From: Lepidostoma basale
Lineage: Eukaryota > Arthropoda > Insecta > Trichoptera > Lepidostomatidae
Direction: 5' to 3'
Length of the DNA: 64,000 nucleotides
Assembly: GCA_022606425.2 (NCBI GenBank)
Contig: JAHDVF020000880.1
Location: forward strand, 1,178,001-1,242,000
Below the pieces are notes generated by a model that worked only from the letters and a program-made list of their open reading frames with translations, was not told the origin of the DNA and made no database searches. This document shows, piece after piece, positions 50,213-60,954 of the stretch. The position numbers and the translations under genes are program-made. Numbering within the stretch: the first letter of the stretch is position 1; every line of letters begins with the position of its first letter.

Positions 50213-50332
50213 AGAAACACTGATCTAAGAGATCTCATTTCTAGTGAATTTATTTTATTCTCATCCTTATTTTGCCAGTTACATGCTTCACTTTCATATA
50301 ATAGGGTCGGCACACGAACACTATTGTAAAAT
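50213..50332 (-). mobile_element. RTE-like LINE internal fragment
   Basis: ATCTAAGAGATCTCATTTCT, TTATTTTGCCAGTTACATGC and AGGGTCGGCACACGAACACT correspond to the 'LPTLMYGSEAWNWQ...RSLRRM' region in reverse. Confidence 0.7.
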
Positions 50333-50485
50333 ATTTAAAAAAAATCAAAAAAAGTTAATTAAAAAACAATACTCAAAAAAGTGTGGAACCAATATTGAGT
50401 TATATGTATTTAATTAACAGATAATTTTAAAACTTATATTGAATTACTTTTTTTAAAGGCCAGACTGATACCAAAGAGTCATTTC

Positions 50486-50625
50486 GTATTAATACGAAAG
50501 AAAACATCTGTTTTCTAAAAGTTTTATTATATTTTATGCGAATGACGCGTTTCACCTTAAATCAAATATATCTATCTAATACATTTGATAATGGCTTAGC
50601 AAGGCTTGATACAGGTAGATGTTTT
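50486..50625. mobile_element. foldback family A, eroded copy
   Basis: Left arm ATTAATACGAAAGAAAACAT to GCGAATGACGCGTTTCACC; right side TTTGATAATGGCTTAGCAAG and little more. Confidence 0.55.
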
Positions 50626-50639
50626 GGCAAAACAATATA

Positions 50640-51345
50640 TTTATATTATAACTATAGAATAATGTTTTAATGTTTCGATATTCACTCGTAATACAAGTAC
50701 GGTCATAAAATTATTAGGGTTTACACATTTCCCGAGTTTTTTCTCTTTTAAAATATGGTGACGTCGCAATATTCGCAAACACATTTTACAAAAGCGCCCC
50801 CGAAACCACTCACCTAAAAATCGAATACGTGTAAATTCATGTTGTCTCTTCATCACGTAAAGTGCGAATTTACACTTCATCAGTTTATCTCCAAAATTCT
50901 GAATTTTTGGCTATTTGTACCACCGAACAAAGGCCTCTTGTGTCAGAATAATTAATAAAATACGTTTTGGCGCCATGGCTTCAGTGCGTTGTATAATACA
51001 ATCATATTTTTGAATCAGAATGGCCGATCGTATGTCAGGATTAGTCTTGACAGTGATTGGATTTATTTATGATTAAACATTTGTTATTAAATCTTTGCAC
51101 AGAATTTTTAATCACAGCGCGCCGTAGCGCCCATTTATTAAACAGAAGTGGATTATGAACCTTTAAAATTATATCCAGATAAATAGGGCAACATTTACTT
51201 CAACGGGTAGTGATTTTTCAGCTTGAGTAAACGAAATTTTCAGCCATATTTTTAATTAGAGAATTATCATACATTCTTGTATGAGGTAGGTTTTTTATGT
51301 CCATGGCCAATATATTAAAATAAAAATCTAAATTGAACATAAAAA
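50640..51345. other. AT-rich spacer, nothing recognised
   Basis: A minus-strand frame at 50641-50880 is basic but matches nothing known. Confidence 0.3.
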
Positions 51346-51346
51346 T

Positions 51347-51450
51347 GAAATAAAACGATGTTTTTTTTTACTACTTCCACTTTTTTCTTTATTTCGACAG
51401 GGAATTGTTTTGCCAGGCTCGCTGATATCGACAGATTGTTAACACTGTTA
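51347..51450 (-). mobile_element. foldback family C, left arm
   Basis: AAAACGATGTTTTTTTTTAC, ACTTCCACTTTTTTCTTTAT, GACAGGGAATTGTTTTGCCA, GGCTCGCTGATATCGACAGA. The matching right arm is at 51780-51880; 330 bases including a family B arm separate them. Confidence 0.6.
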
Positions 51451-51574
51451 TAAACTGACTCATTTATATACATACAGATCAGGGGTGGTAAACATGATTC
51501 TGTATAAAAATAAACTTAAAATAATTATGTAAAATTTACTGAAATTAAATATTGGTATTGAAGTTATTGAAGAG

Positions 51575-51728
51575 CATTGTGTTTTAAATATAATGAAATT
51601 TAGATTAACCACCTGATGACGAAACAGCTGTCGCGTAAAATAAAATACAATTGTGATACCTAAAACAAAGTAATTTAATTTAACAGTTTAAAATGTTAAT
51701 GTATCGGCCAAAACAATGGAATAAATTT
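51575..51728 (+). mobile_element. foldback family B, half-copy in C
   Basis: CACCTGATGACGAAACAGCT: CTGATGA directly followed by CGAAAC, so helix II has been deleted, then AGCTGTCGCG and GTGATACCTAAAACAAAGTA, TCGGCCAAAACAATGGAATA. Confidence 0.58.
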
Positions 51729-51779
51729 AGATTTATTACAGCTGACATATTTTTAACCATTTATTCACAGTTTGTAACA

Positions 51780-51880
51780 GTGTCATCAGTCTGTCGATGC
51801 TAGTGAGCCTGACGAAATCGGCCACTGTCGAAATAAAGTCAAAAGTGGAAGTAGTTAGAAAACATCGTTTTATTGATTTA
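51780..51880 (+). mobile_element. foldback family C, right arm
   Basis: CTGTCGATGCTAGTGAGCCT, GACGAAATCGGCCACTGTCG, AAGTGGAAGTAGTTAGAAAA. Core CTGTCGA; GAAAT for GAAAC. Confidence 0.6.
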
Positions 51881-52345
51881 TAAGGATTAATTGTATCTCA
51901 ATAGAGACGAAGATGTAAATTGTTTTTCTGGGAACAGAATGTGGTGGCCGAGGCGCTTACAGGACTTATGACCTATCATTGGTTGGGTTGAGCGATCGCT
52001 TTATGTTTAACAACATTCCTAATTCCGCCCTACTTATGACCACCACATCTGACAATTTTTGGAACTTGTATATTTGCTAGAATCCCGCGCTTAACTTTAC
52101 ATATTTTAGTTCACTCTACACTAGCGTCATCTATTAAGATTGCGAAGCATTAAGCAGAAAATCTTTATTAATGCACTGTGAAAGTCTCTGCAAATCATAC
52201 AGTACTAGATTACGCCTGGAGATGCCTCTCCAATTTTTATACCTACTTGGACCAGTTATTTTATACAACATTTTGAATGTTTACAAATTCTTGTAGACAA
52301 TTACTGGATTTTACCCATTGCGGATAAATTATTTTTTATAACGAT
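51881..52345 (+). repeat. family K unit, copy 2
   Basis: ATAAGGATTAATTGTATCTC to TTGCGGATAAATTA, followed at 52338 by ATAACGATTAATTGTATCTC, the start of a further unit. Shared landmarks with copy 1: CCACTCTA-type CAGTACTAGATTACGCCTGG and TTGGACCAGTTATTTTATAC. Confidence 0.7.
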
Positions 52346-52364
52346 TAATTGTATCTCACTTCCA

Positions 52365-53025
52365 TCAAGAGGTGAAAACAGCCATAAAAATGTAAGATGG
52401 ATTTTATAAAAAAAAATCGAATCAAATCATCTAACAAAATAATACGTGTTGCCTTGAACAATATATGTGTGTTCGTTAAACATATCTACCTTTTTGTAAT
52501 AAATATAATAAAATTTCGGAAAAAAATGTAAAAATACTATATTACGATAAAGTATTCTTTTCAATATTGGGTCTTGAATGGTTTCCATTTCAGATTCCCG
52601 TTTTATTCAATGTGCAAATGATTTTTTCTTCGCTTTCGTGGGAATAAAAGATTTATTCATCTGAAGATAATAACTGGAATGGTTCTGTGGCATAAATTTC
52701 GTCTCTTTTTTTACGAGCGACCCTAGGCCTAGACTGATCCTATTTGATTTTTCCGAGCAAACGCGCATCCGAACATTAAATAGAGCTCCATTGAATATAA
52801 CAAAGCCCTTTTTTAAAACGATAAAGAATGCCAAATATTTGACCTCGCCGGCAAATGGCGATTGGCAAAGCGTAAATAATTTCCTCGGATATTGACCTTT
52901 ATTAAAATTTTTAATGTAAGATCTCCATTCACGTGACTAAAGATTAGAAAATTATTAATGTCGTTATTTGAATTATTTTGGTTTATTATAAAAAAGTTCA
53001 TTACACATAATGAAAACACATTTTT
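52365..53025. other. AT-rich spacer, nothing recognised
   Basis: Two short minus-strand frames (52607-52834 and 52813-53019) have no recognised motif. Confidence 0.35.
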
Positions 53026-53029
53026 TTAA

Positions 53030-53365
53030 ACATTGATACGACGCCATTACGCATCGTTGCCATCTTAGACCACAAGATGGCAGCGAGCTGCCGAAACCGA
53101 CCAGAGCCGTTAATCTAAGTGGATTTAAACTAAAGACATTTTCAATAAAAAAAAAACGGTTGGCGCTACTAACTAAATAATGTCCTATTTTTAAACATAT
53201 TTTTTTTTAAATTCCGTTGTAGTATATCTTGAGTTTAATTTCACTTAGATTTATGACTTTAACCGGTTTCGGCAGCTCGCTGCCATCTTGTGGTCCAAGA
53301 TTTCAGCTAATGTGGAAACCGATCAAACTATAAAACCAAGTGGAATTAAAACAAATATATCTATA
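53030..53365. mobile_element. hammerhead foldback family E, copy 1
   Basis: Plus-strand motif at 53071-53100 and minus-strand motif at 53262-53292 point toward each other across about 160 bases. A third, worn plus copy follows (TGGAAACCGATCAAAC, 53311-53327). Both main motifs share GGCAG/CTGCC helix II and GAAACC. Confidence 0.65.
53071..53101 (+). ncRNA. hammerhead-like motif, family E
   Basis: CACAAGA box (two changes from CUGANGA), extra T, perfect five-pair helix II GGCAG/CTGCC with CGAG loop, GAAAC (53093-53097), CGAC. The minus-strand mate keeps GAAACCGGTT, i.e. helix III ACC/GGT. Core box changes make activity unlikely. Confidence 0.4.
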
Positions 53366-53369
53366 TAAC

Positions 53370-54178
53370 TATCAAGAAATGTTAATATATTTTCCGAATT
53401 TTTAATTATATTAATTATATTAAGATCAAACTAAAGAAATAATAATGAATCTTTTTCATAAGAACACTTATTCCATACTATATCTACACTCACAATTTAT
53501 TGTGGATAAATATTTAAATAATTTATATAAAATGTTTTTGCACTCTTCACAATCGAACCCAAGATTTGAACACCAAGGAATGATGAGAACTATCTGAAAG
53601 GGTATAATTTAGTGCTGTGAACATACAATATTTTTCAAATGTTATATGATATATTTTTAAAATTTCAAGTTTATAAGTAGAAATATAATGTGCTTAATGG
53701 TAATAAATTCTTCTTTATAAACCAGCATAACTCTTCTCAAATCAAGTTAAATTTTACGTTAGCAGTAAGCCTAAAACCTTCTAAATACAACTTTATGCTT
53801 AAATTTTACGTACACCAACTAACTGGTCGCGAACATTAATTTAGTAAAAAACTTTTCGTTTGTTCAATTATAATTAGTGTTTATTTACAACTTTAAAAAG
53901 GTTTATCTTGCTTTATTCTAACTCAGGGGAATTTTAGAGTCTCTTTAAATTTTCGGCACAATATGTTGGAGGGATTTATTTTTGCTAAGCAAGGGTTACT
54001 AGGGTGGAGATCATTGGCTATTATTTAATATCACAAATTTATTCAAAATTCTGTTACGAATAACGAATACGCGTTGTTATATACCCTTACATTCCACCCA
54101 TCTAAAATGAACATTTTGCTACGCCGGTTACTAAAGAAACCAGTGAGATTTCAAACACTTTTCTATTAAATACCATCC
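53370..54178. other. AT-rich spacer, nothing recognised
   Basis: No frame, repeat partner or inverted repeat identified. Confidence 0.35.
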
Positions 54179-54184
54179 ATCACT

Positions 54185-54668
54185 TACAACCCATCACACC
54201 GTTTCCCCGGAGGGATAGGCAGAAATACTGGACCGTCACACTGTTCTGTCCTGACATAATTCTCTCGCTTCGATTACATTCATACATCGTTTCATCCACG
54301 CGCATCGATTTCTCCGACTTCTTTCGTGACCAATATTTAATATTTGATTGATTTGAACGTGTCAAGTTTTCTTCGACCTTCCTCTATTTCTAGATCCGTT
54401 CACGTCGTTTACATATACTTTCTTCACCATTCTGTCTTCACTCATTTATTCCATGTATCCAAACCATTTTAACGACCCTTTCATTATTTTGTTCATAGCA
54501 CTTTCATTCGCACTGCATTCAATTCTTATATTTTCATTCGACACTTTCATACACAGTTTTTACCTGCATTCGTCTAAAATATCTAATTTCTACTGCATTT
54601 TCTTTCCGTTGCTAGTTCCATGTTTCACTTCCATACAAAAGGGTAGGCACACGAACGCCATTGTACAG
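54185..54668 (-). mobile_element. RTE-like LINE 3' half
   Basis: Minus strand from CCCATCACACCGTTTCCCCG (3' terminus, tail lost) to GGTAGGCACACGAACGCCAT. Readable pieces: 'RMDETMYECNRSERIMSGQ' and 'SNENIRIECSANESAMNKIMKGSLKWFGYMEX'. Multiple indels. Confidence 0.75.
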
Positions 54669-54669
54669 T

Positions 54670-55588
54670 CAATACTTAATATAATGTATTGCCAAAATTG
54701 AATTAAGTTTTTTTAATCATCAGATTAAAAAAAACAATATTGAATTACTTATTTGTAAGAAGCCAGAAAATTCATAAATATTTGACTAGAAAAAGTCTTT
54801 TCGTTTTGGATATTAATTTTCGGTAAGATTGGCTTTTTCTCCATTGATTCAATGTTTATAGATGTTTTTGCTTTTAAATAAAGATTTTAAAAATACATCT
54901 TAAAAGTAAATGTACTAAATAATAATCGTTTCAATGAAATTACATTTATTTTTAGAATCCCAGTAACTTTATTTGGGATAACGCGATATAGTGTAACAAC
55001 CTTAATAAAAAGGCTAGCCTTTATCTCCTTTAATTAATTTTATGTCAAATATAATTCAATATCTTACAAGAAACGGAAACGCTAGCGAAATAAATTAGTT
55101 TCATTAATCTTACAACAAGAAATAAGAAAGGGTTCTAGGTTCGTTCTTTGCAGATTTATTGAGACCGAATGGGCAATAAATCTACAAATAATAGATAAGA
55201 ATACCAAAAAGAATAAACAATGGGCGAAGGAATCTAGATAGAGGAGGGGTGTGATAATGGAACTGTTATTAAGAAAGTGAAGGATGTATTATGGAGAAAG
55301 AAACTAAAATAATAATATCTTCAATAAGTAGAAAAGGTTGTACGCTAAAAGAAAATGTATTTCTAACGTATGAATCCAATATTTTTAGTGAAAAAGCTTT
55401 GTTTCGCTTAAGTAATATAACAGATGTGCTGGAATTATTATGTAAAATCTTATTTATTTAGGGAGTGGGTTTTTCTTAATGTTTAATATAAAACTAATAC
55501 TAAAGATGCATTTTAAATAAATAATTCAATTATTTAATCATATAAGATATTTGTATAAAACATGTTAAAATAATCAGAATACATGGGA
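54670..55588. other. AT-rich spacer, nothing recognised
   Basis: No repeat partner or frame found. A 55130-55330 patch is purine-rich. Confidence 0.35.
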
Positions 55589-55589
55589 C

Positions 55590-55775
55590 ATACGAATGAA
55601 GACGTATATTTTCAAGAAATTTTATTATATTTTATGGGAATGACATACTTCGTTAAGGCATTATCGACATTGGATATTTTCTTTACAAGGCGAAATAGGT
55701 CATTCCCATAAAATTCGTTCGTATTTATATTTTAATATGGATTTTTACATCATTATTCAAGAAATAACTAATGAT
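55590..55775. mobile_element. foldback family A, eroded copy
   Basis: GAATGAAGACGTATATTTTC, TTATGGGAATGACATACTTC, AAGGCGAAATAGGTCATTCC, ATATGGATTTTTACATCATT. GAAAC has become GAAAT and helix III is lost. Confidence 0.6.
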
Positions 55776-55919
55776 CTATGGCGCTACCATCAGGAATGTG
55801 TCAGGACTATTTGAATGAATAAAAAATAATTAATATTGTTAAATGAAATTTCTAGATAAAAATTCATTGTAAATAATGAAAATATGCATTTTTTTAAATA
55901 AAATCTTCATTTTTAATGT

Positions 55920-56065
55920 GTATTAAATTTTATTCCACTTGATTTCTAGCTTTGACCGATTACGACAGCTCGTTCACCAAGCTCGTCTTCTGGAAGAACT
56001 AAAAGATGGTAGCGAGCTACTGAAACGAATCGAATCTAATAAAGAAGTGGAAAAAAACTAAATTC
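55920..56065. mobile_element. foldback family E, copy 2 (eroded)
   Basis: TTATTCCACTTGATTTCTAG, GACCGATTACGACAGCTCG / AAAGATGGTAGCGAGCTACT, GAAACGAATCGAATCTAATA, AAGTGGAAAAAAACTAAA. Helix II is GGTAG/CTACT, with compensating changes relative to E1 (GGCAG/CTGCC). Confidence 0.6.
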
Positions 56066-56249
56066 GTATATCATATATTAATTTAATACATATAATAAAG
56101 GAATTAATTTTTTGTTTTAGAATTTTTTTTTAATTTTAAAAGAAGAATACCATTGTTTTATTTAATTGTATACATGAATCGCGTTCATTGGCTATTGTCA
56201 AGTGCAGTTGAAGACTACAGGGGAAAAATAAGGAATGTCAGTTAAAATT

Positions 56250-56960
56250 CAAAATAAATCAAATGATTTAACTGAAATCTCTTGATGGAAGTTCATTTTA
56301 AATAATAATTAAATAAAATGATGTTTTTTAACTACTTCCACTTTTGTCTTTATTTAGACAGCGACCGGTTTCGCCAGGCTCGCTGGCATGTCCAGACCAG
56401 TCTGTCGATGCCAGCGAGCCTGACGAAACCGGTCGCTGTCTCTTCTCTTCTCTGGTTTCAATCCTGGGATTGGTTTGCAGCAATTTCCTCCATTATTCTC
56501 TTCCATTTTTCCCTGTCTTGTGCGGCTCTTTTGAGATCTGCATATGATGAGCAGCGTACGTCCACCAACAGGTCCTCCAGGTACTCTCGGCGTGGGCGTC
56601 CCCTAGAGTTTGTTCCCTCGATCATACCCTCCATTATGGCATGCAAGAGACCTTCTTGACGTATTACATGGTCGATCCATCTTGCACGCCTTTCGGACAA
56701 GGTCCTGAGCAGGTGCCTTCCTCCTTCGATTCCTTGAAGAACTTCCTCATTCGTGATGTGGTCTCTCCAGGAAATTCCAAAGAGTCTTCTATAGGACCAC
56801 ATCTCAAAAGCCTCTAGTCTCCGCTTATCCCTTTCGGATAGGCACCATGTCTCGCAGCCGTACATCAAGACACTCCATACATAGGTCGCTGTCTAAATAA
56901 AGACAAAAGTGGAAGTAGTTAAAAAACATCGTTTTATTTAATTATTATTCAAAATAAATG
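56250..56960. mobile_element. hammerhead foldback family C, split by a LINE
   Basis: Left arm 56250-56400 (ATCTCTTGATGGAAGTTCAT, ACTACTTCCACTTTTGTCTT, CGACCGGTTTCGCCAGGCTC), right core 56402-56434 (CTGTCGA, GCCAG/CTGAC, GAAAC, CGGTC). Then an inserted LINE, then the remaining arm from 56884 (GGTCGCTGTCTAAATAAAGA...AACATCGTTTTATTTAATTA). Confidence 0.75.
56442..56883 (-). pseudogene. LINE C-terminal insertion with 11-bp duplication
   Basis: Flanked by GGTCGCTGTCT at 56431-56441 and 56884-56894. The minus strand is an intact frame of 136 residues: 'MMYGCETWCLSERDKRRLEAFEMWSYRRLFGISWRDHITNEEVLQGIEGGRHLLRTLSERRARWIDHVIRQEGLLHAIMEGMIEGTNSRGRPRREYLEDLLVDVRCSSYADLKRAAQDREKWKRIMEEIAANQSQD', ending at a natural stop; tail (AGAGAAG)n. 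'YGCETW', 'RRLEAFEMW.YRR', 'W.DHV.R', 'GRPRR.YLEDL' and 'L..AAQDREKW' are typical of LINE ORF2 C-termini of another family. 5' truncation removed the RT. A young insertion. Confidence 0.82.
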
Positions 56961-56964
56961 TAAT

Positions 56965-57430
56965 AATGCCATCTAGCGGCATTTGTACGTATCTATCCAC
57001 AGTAAAAATTTTATATTCAAAAATCATCTGTGTCATCGACTATGGCCAGATAATCGATTGCTAATTGCTAAGAAATATATAGACTTTGATTAGCTTTATT
57101 CTCAATTTATTCAAATTAACCTTCTACTGACATTCCTTGTTTTTCCCCTGTAGTCTTCAGTTGATCTTCAATTTATAACAACAAAAGTTTGGTAGATATC
57201 CAAAATCATTCAACCAGAGCAACTTCGGTATGATATTTCTTTTGCGCAATACATTTTAGTTTACTACCGTCAAATACGATCTTACCAATAAACATATTTT
57301 AAGTGTAACATCGCCATGGCATCTCAAAACATGTGACACCCTCTCCATAAACCATCAATTCCAACTAGGCCATAAACATGTGAGATCTTTTTTTCTCGTA
57401 TTAACGATGAGGTACATTTCTTCGTAACGT
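56965..57430. other. spacer, nothing recognised
   Basis: Contains CATCTAGCGGC near 56971, an insect-repeat-like motif. No frame. Confidence 0.35.
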
Positions 57431-57434
57431 TAGT

Positions 57435-57642
57435 ATCCTTCTTTTTCTTCTTCTCCGGCGCTACAAACCTTGGTGGATCTTGGCCTCCTCCAAAAAACGT
57501 CTCGATCCCGTCCTATCTCTGGCCGCCACCTCCCAGTCTTGCTGCTCCAGGATCCGACAATCTGCCACGGCACCATCCAGCCATCGCAGTCTCGTCCTAC
57601 CGATGCTTTTTTGCCCTGCTAGATTGTCATACATTTAAAAAT
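57435..57642 (-). mobile_element. LINE 3' fragment of another family
   Basis: Minus strand: 'DNLAGQKSIGRTRLRWLDGAVADCRILEQQDWEVAARDRTGSRRFLEEAKIHQGL', a LINE C-terminus of the 'GRPRLRWLD...W...ARDRxxWRxxxEEAxTHxGL' type, followed by an (AAG)n tail (TTCTTTTTCTTCTTCTCC on plus). Only one copy here. Confidence 0.62.
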
Positions 57643-57795
57643 ACATGTTAGTATCCATGCTTTTAAAAATACATAACAAGTAACTAGCTTCCTTAACTGC
57701 ATTATGTAATTTATATTAATAGCTAATGTTATTATACAGCTACATGTTAAAAAATAGAATCAAAGTAACAAAATTATAGTTATAATTAATTATAC

Positions 57796-57918
57796 GGTGT
57801 TCTTCTACCGACCCTTCTGTATGAAAGCGAAGCATGAAACTGGCAAAAGAAGGATGAAAGTAGAATAAATGTAGCAGAAATGAGATCTCTTAGACGAATG
57901 TGTGAACACTCTATATAT
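57796..57918 (+). mobile_element. RTE-like LINE small fragment
   Basis: 'GVLLPTLLYESEA' to 'EMRSLRRMC', ending at ACACTCTATATATT. It is joined directly to the upstream part of the next copy, so the same region occurs twice in this cluster. Confidence 0.7.
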
Positions 57919-58650
57919 TTTTGAAAAAGAAGAAATCACGACAGTCTGCAACATTAGCGTGAATAGTGAAAATTTGGAGCAAGTAAATGAGTTCGTGTAT
58001 TTAGGTAGTATGTTTACCAGAGATGGGCGAGTGGAGAGGGATATTGATAGAAGGGTTAGGGCAGGCAACAAAGTGAATGGTGCACTTAAAGTTGTCATCG
58101 CAAACAAAAACCTAGCCAAAAAAGCTAGAATGGCACTGCACAATGGTGTTCTTCTACTGAACCTTATGTATAGTAGCGAAGCATGGAACTGGCAAAAGAA
58201 GGATGAAAGTAGAATAAATGCAGTAGAAATGAGATCTCTTAGACGAATGTGTGGATACTCTGTGTATGATAGAGTGTCGAATGAAAATATAAGAAGTGAA
58301 TGCGGTGCGAATGATGGTGTTATGAACAAAATAATGAAAGGATCATTAAGATGGTTTGGACATATGGAAGGAATGAATGAAGAAAGAATGGTAAATTAAT
58401 TATATGTTAACGATGTAAATGGAAGCAGAAATAGAGGAAGACCGAGGAAAACGTGGCACGATCAAATAAATCAAATATTGAATGTCGGCCATGTGAGGAG
58501 TCAGAGAAATCGACAGGCGTGCATGATACGATGTATGAATGTTGAGGAAGCGAGAGAAATATGTCTGGAAAAAAAGTGTGGCAGTCCATTATTTACTGCC
58601 TACCCCTTCGGAGAGACGTCATGATGGTTATTTAGTTAGTTAATTAAGAA
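57919..58650 (+). pseudogene. RTE-like LINE ORF2 C-terminus, long copy
   Basis: Encodes 'FEKEEITTVCNISVNSENLEQVNEFVYLGSMFTRDGRVERDIDRRVRAGNKVNGALKVVIANKNLAKKARMALHNGVLLLNLMYSSEAWNWQKKDESRINAVEMRSLRRMCGYSVYDRVSNENIRSECGANDGVMNKIMKGSLRWFGHMEGMNEERMVN', then a stop at 58397 (AAA to TAA). The same frame continues as 'LYVNDVNGSRNRGRPRKTWHDQINQILNVGHVRSQRNRQACMIRCMNVEEAREICLE', with a shift before the end. GTTA tail near 58640. One of the least damaged copies. Confidence 0.88.
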
Positions 58651-58654
58651 ACAA

Positions 58655-59258
58655 AAAATGGAAACTAAATAAAAGAACCAGAATAATAAAACGTTTGGCG
58701 TTTATATTAACTTACTTATTCACTGTAAAAAAATACATAGCACATACATCGTTCAAAAACTCTGAGCTTTTTCTATGACATAATGTTTTTAGAGTTGCCC
58801 GTATCTAAGGGGTTAACCTAGGAACGGGTTAGAAAAACGGAAATTTTATGAGGTTTTTATGCGGATGCTCTAAGCCATATAATGCTGTCGCTTAAATTTC
58901 ACAAAAAGGGTATGTTTTGACGACGCCATAAAAGAATACCAACAGTATCTTTCACTGGAAAAAAAGAAATAAAAAAAACAATCGCGTAAACTCTGTGTCC
59001 CGGGTAGTATCAATAGAAAAATGTATACGGACATGTCCTCGTGAGAATTTTTTTTTCAAGTAAATATGAGAATATATATTATATAACGAATAAACATTAA
59101 AATTAAATTTAAAAGTAAAAAATTACATGTTTGGATTCATGAAAAGAATGAATGGAAAAATAATGCAAAAGAAAGTGTACAGGTATGTAAACGACATAAA
59201 AGAAATTAGAAATGTAGGTAGATCTCAGCATATCAAAACATGTCGTTTCGATGAAATA
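58655..59258. other. spacer with a worn RTE remnant
   Basis: 59130-59255 (GGATTCATGAAAAGAATGAA, ATGTAAACGACATAAAAGAA) is an old RTE-like fragment. The GC-balanced part at 58790-59030 is unassigned. Confidence 0.4.
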
Positions 59259-59260
59259 AA

Positions 59261-59425
59261 ATTGACGACCTTCGTGGCAGAGAGGTAAAAGCTATACTGT
59301 CATACCGAAGGTCTCGGGTTCGATTTCTGGCGACGGCAGTGTTATTGTCACACTGTCAGTCAATAAAATGGCGATAGATTAGTTTCCTATCACATGTCAT
59401 GAGAATTAACATAATACAAAACAAA
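59261..59425 (+). mobile_element. tRNA-derived SINE, copy S7
   Basis: GACGACCTTCGTGGCAGAGA (A-box region), GGTCTCGGGTTCGATTTCTG (B box), TCAATAAAATGGCGATAGAT, CTATCACATGTCATGAGAAT. One of the clearest copies for recognising pol III boxes. Confidence 0.82.
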
Positions 59426-59449
59426 TTGTACAGTTATTTCGAACAAAAA

Positions 59450-59542
59450 AAAAATTAACTTCTGGAAAACAGACGTTTTCATTCGAATTCTATTTTTTGA
59501 TGTATAGTTTTTCATTATTGTTCAATAAATAATAAATATCTC
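59450..59542 (+). mobile_element. foldback family A half-copy
   Basis: AACTTCTGGAAAACAGACGT...TTCATTATTGTTCAATAAATAATAAAT: right arm only, no ribozyme. Confidence 0.55.
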
Positions 59543-59544
59543 AA

Positions 59545-60480
59545 TATCTTTTTCTTTCTGTGTCTTCTCAGGTCTCCCTAACGTTGACTATCACCATTGA
59601 GTTCTTCATAGGTATCCCTTGCCTTCTCTGGAGGATTTTCTGTCGAGGTTACCTTCCCTTAGCTGGGTGTATCTAGTTTAATGGCGCTGGAAGCTCGCCA
59701 TTCGTCCTCTCTCTATCTGCTTTGGCACTAAGTGTTATGTGCCACATTGCCCGGGGTTCGCGGGATCTTTAAAAAGACCTCTCGTGGACGCTAGGAGTTG
59801 GACTTGATAGTAGTGTTGCTGTTGTAAATGCAACATGGTGCCTTACGACATTTTGTAGAGGCAAATTTTCCAGCAAAACATTCCCCATCGTAGCCCTACT
59901 ACCCTTTTGAACCCCTATAGTCAATATAATATATGTAATGTCTCAATTTCTTTCGTTATTTAAATTGTAATATTTGTACTCATTCCCCTCGTACGAATAC
60001 ACGTGTAACACATACCATAATGAATTTCTTCTCGCCTGCTTTATATTTTGGGATAGGTACTAAAGCTTTTCGCGTTTTTCATTTGACTTTTACTTCCACA
60101 TTAATAAAAAATACATGAATTCAATATTCTACAATAAGGACGAGGGTACACCTGCTAACTCATGATTCCAGGAACCTCTATAACTTTACAAAATATAGAG
60201 AGTGATCACAGTGGCCCAGCAATCGACAACTAAATGGGGGTTACAAACATTTTTGTTTTTCGTATTTAAACACTTAATTTGTTCATGTTTAAATATGTTT
60301 TTTAACTAATTTTCTTTCGGAAATTTATAGTTCATTTATAACTACCAACCACTATCGAGCTAACTAATTCATTAATTCAACTTCAAGTTTAATTTTGTTA
60401 CCCTATTGAAGTTTGATGATGGTTAGTTAGTTAAAATATACAATGTCTAAATGCTATAGTATGTTTAATAGGAATAACCT
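59545..60480. other. spacer with an unassigned GC-balanced block
   Basis: 59570-59900 (GTGTCTTCTCAGGTCTCCCT ... TTGCCCGGGGTTCGCGGG) looks like an unrecognised repeat or LINE UTR in antisense. A solitary GTTA-family tail (GATGATGGTTAGTTAGTTA) lies at 60415-60435. The rest shows nothing. Confidence 0.35.
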
Positions 60481-60483
60481 TTT

Positions 60484-60612
60484 TTCAAATCAAATCAAAT
60501 CAAATCAAATCAAATCAAATCAGTTTATTTCATCAACAGACATTACAAAATTTATTTTTAAGGCATCTATTGAGAACAGGTAAAATAATATATTATATAT
60601 AGTATACTACCA
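60484..60612 (-). mobile_element. LINE-like 3' end with (TTTGA)n tail
   Basis: Seven TCAAA units, then CAGTTTATTTCATCAACAGA and a body shared with 43441-43510 (CTATTGAGAACAGGTAAAAT partly with 16985). Probably the 3' end of an unidentified non-LTR family. Confidence 0.55.
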
Positions 60613-60954
60613 GAAACGCATAAGAGATGGTTCAACATTAGGAAGACAGGATACTCTCCAGAATTAAGAGTTTTTTGCTGTTATCTTTATCTCAATCTAT
60701 TGAAGATACGCAAAAGTAACATAAAATCGGTTCAATCATAAAAAATATCTTTCAACAATCCATTTAGAAAAATCGTTGTTTTATCAAACACAACAATTAT
60801 TTTAAAATAATGTTAAAAACAGGCACCATTTTTAATAACTTGAAAGTATTATTGTTTTATAATTTCAATGATAGTTTTGTCTTGTGTTTCGATTTATTCA
60901 AATAGAACTTTAAAACTTCACTGTATTTAATTTAATAAGAAACTGAAGATTTTC

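Noticed and set aside
59261..59345. Possible tRNA gene (A and B boxes present)
   Set aside because: The same boxes recur in seven copies with a constant non-tRNA body and no complete cloverleaf; it is a tRNA-derived SINE.
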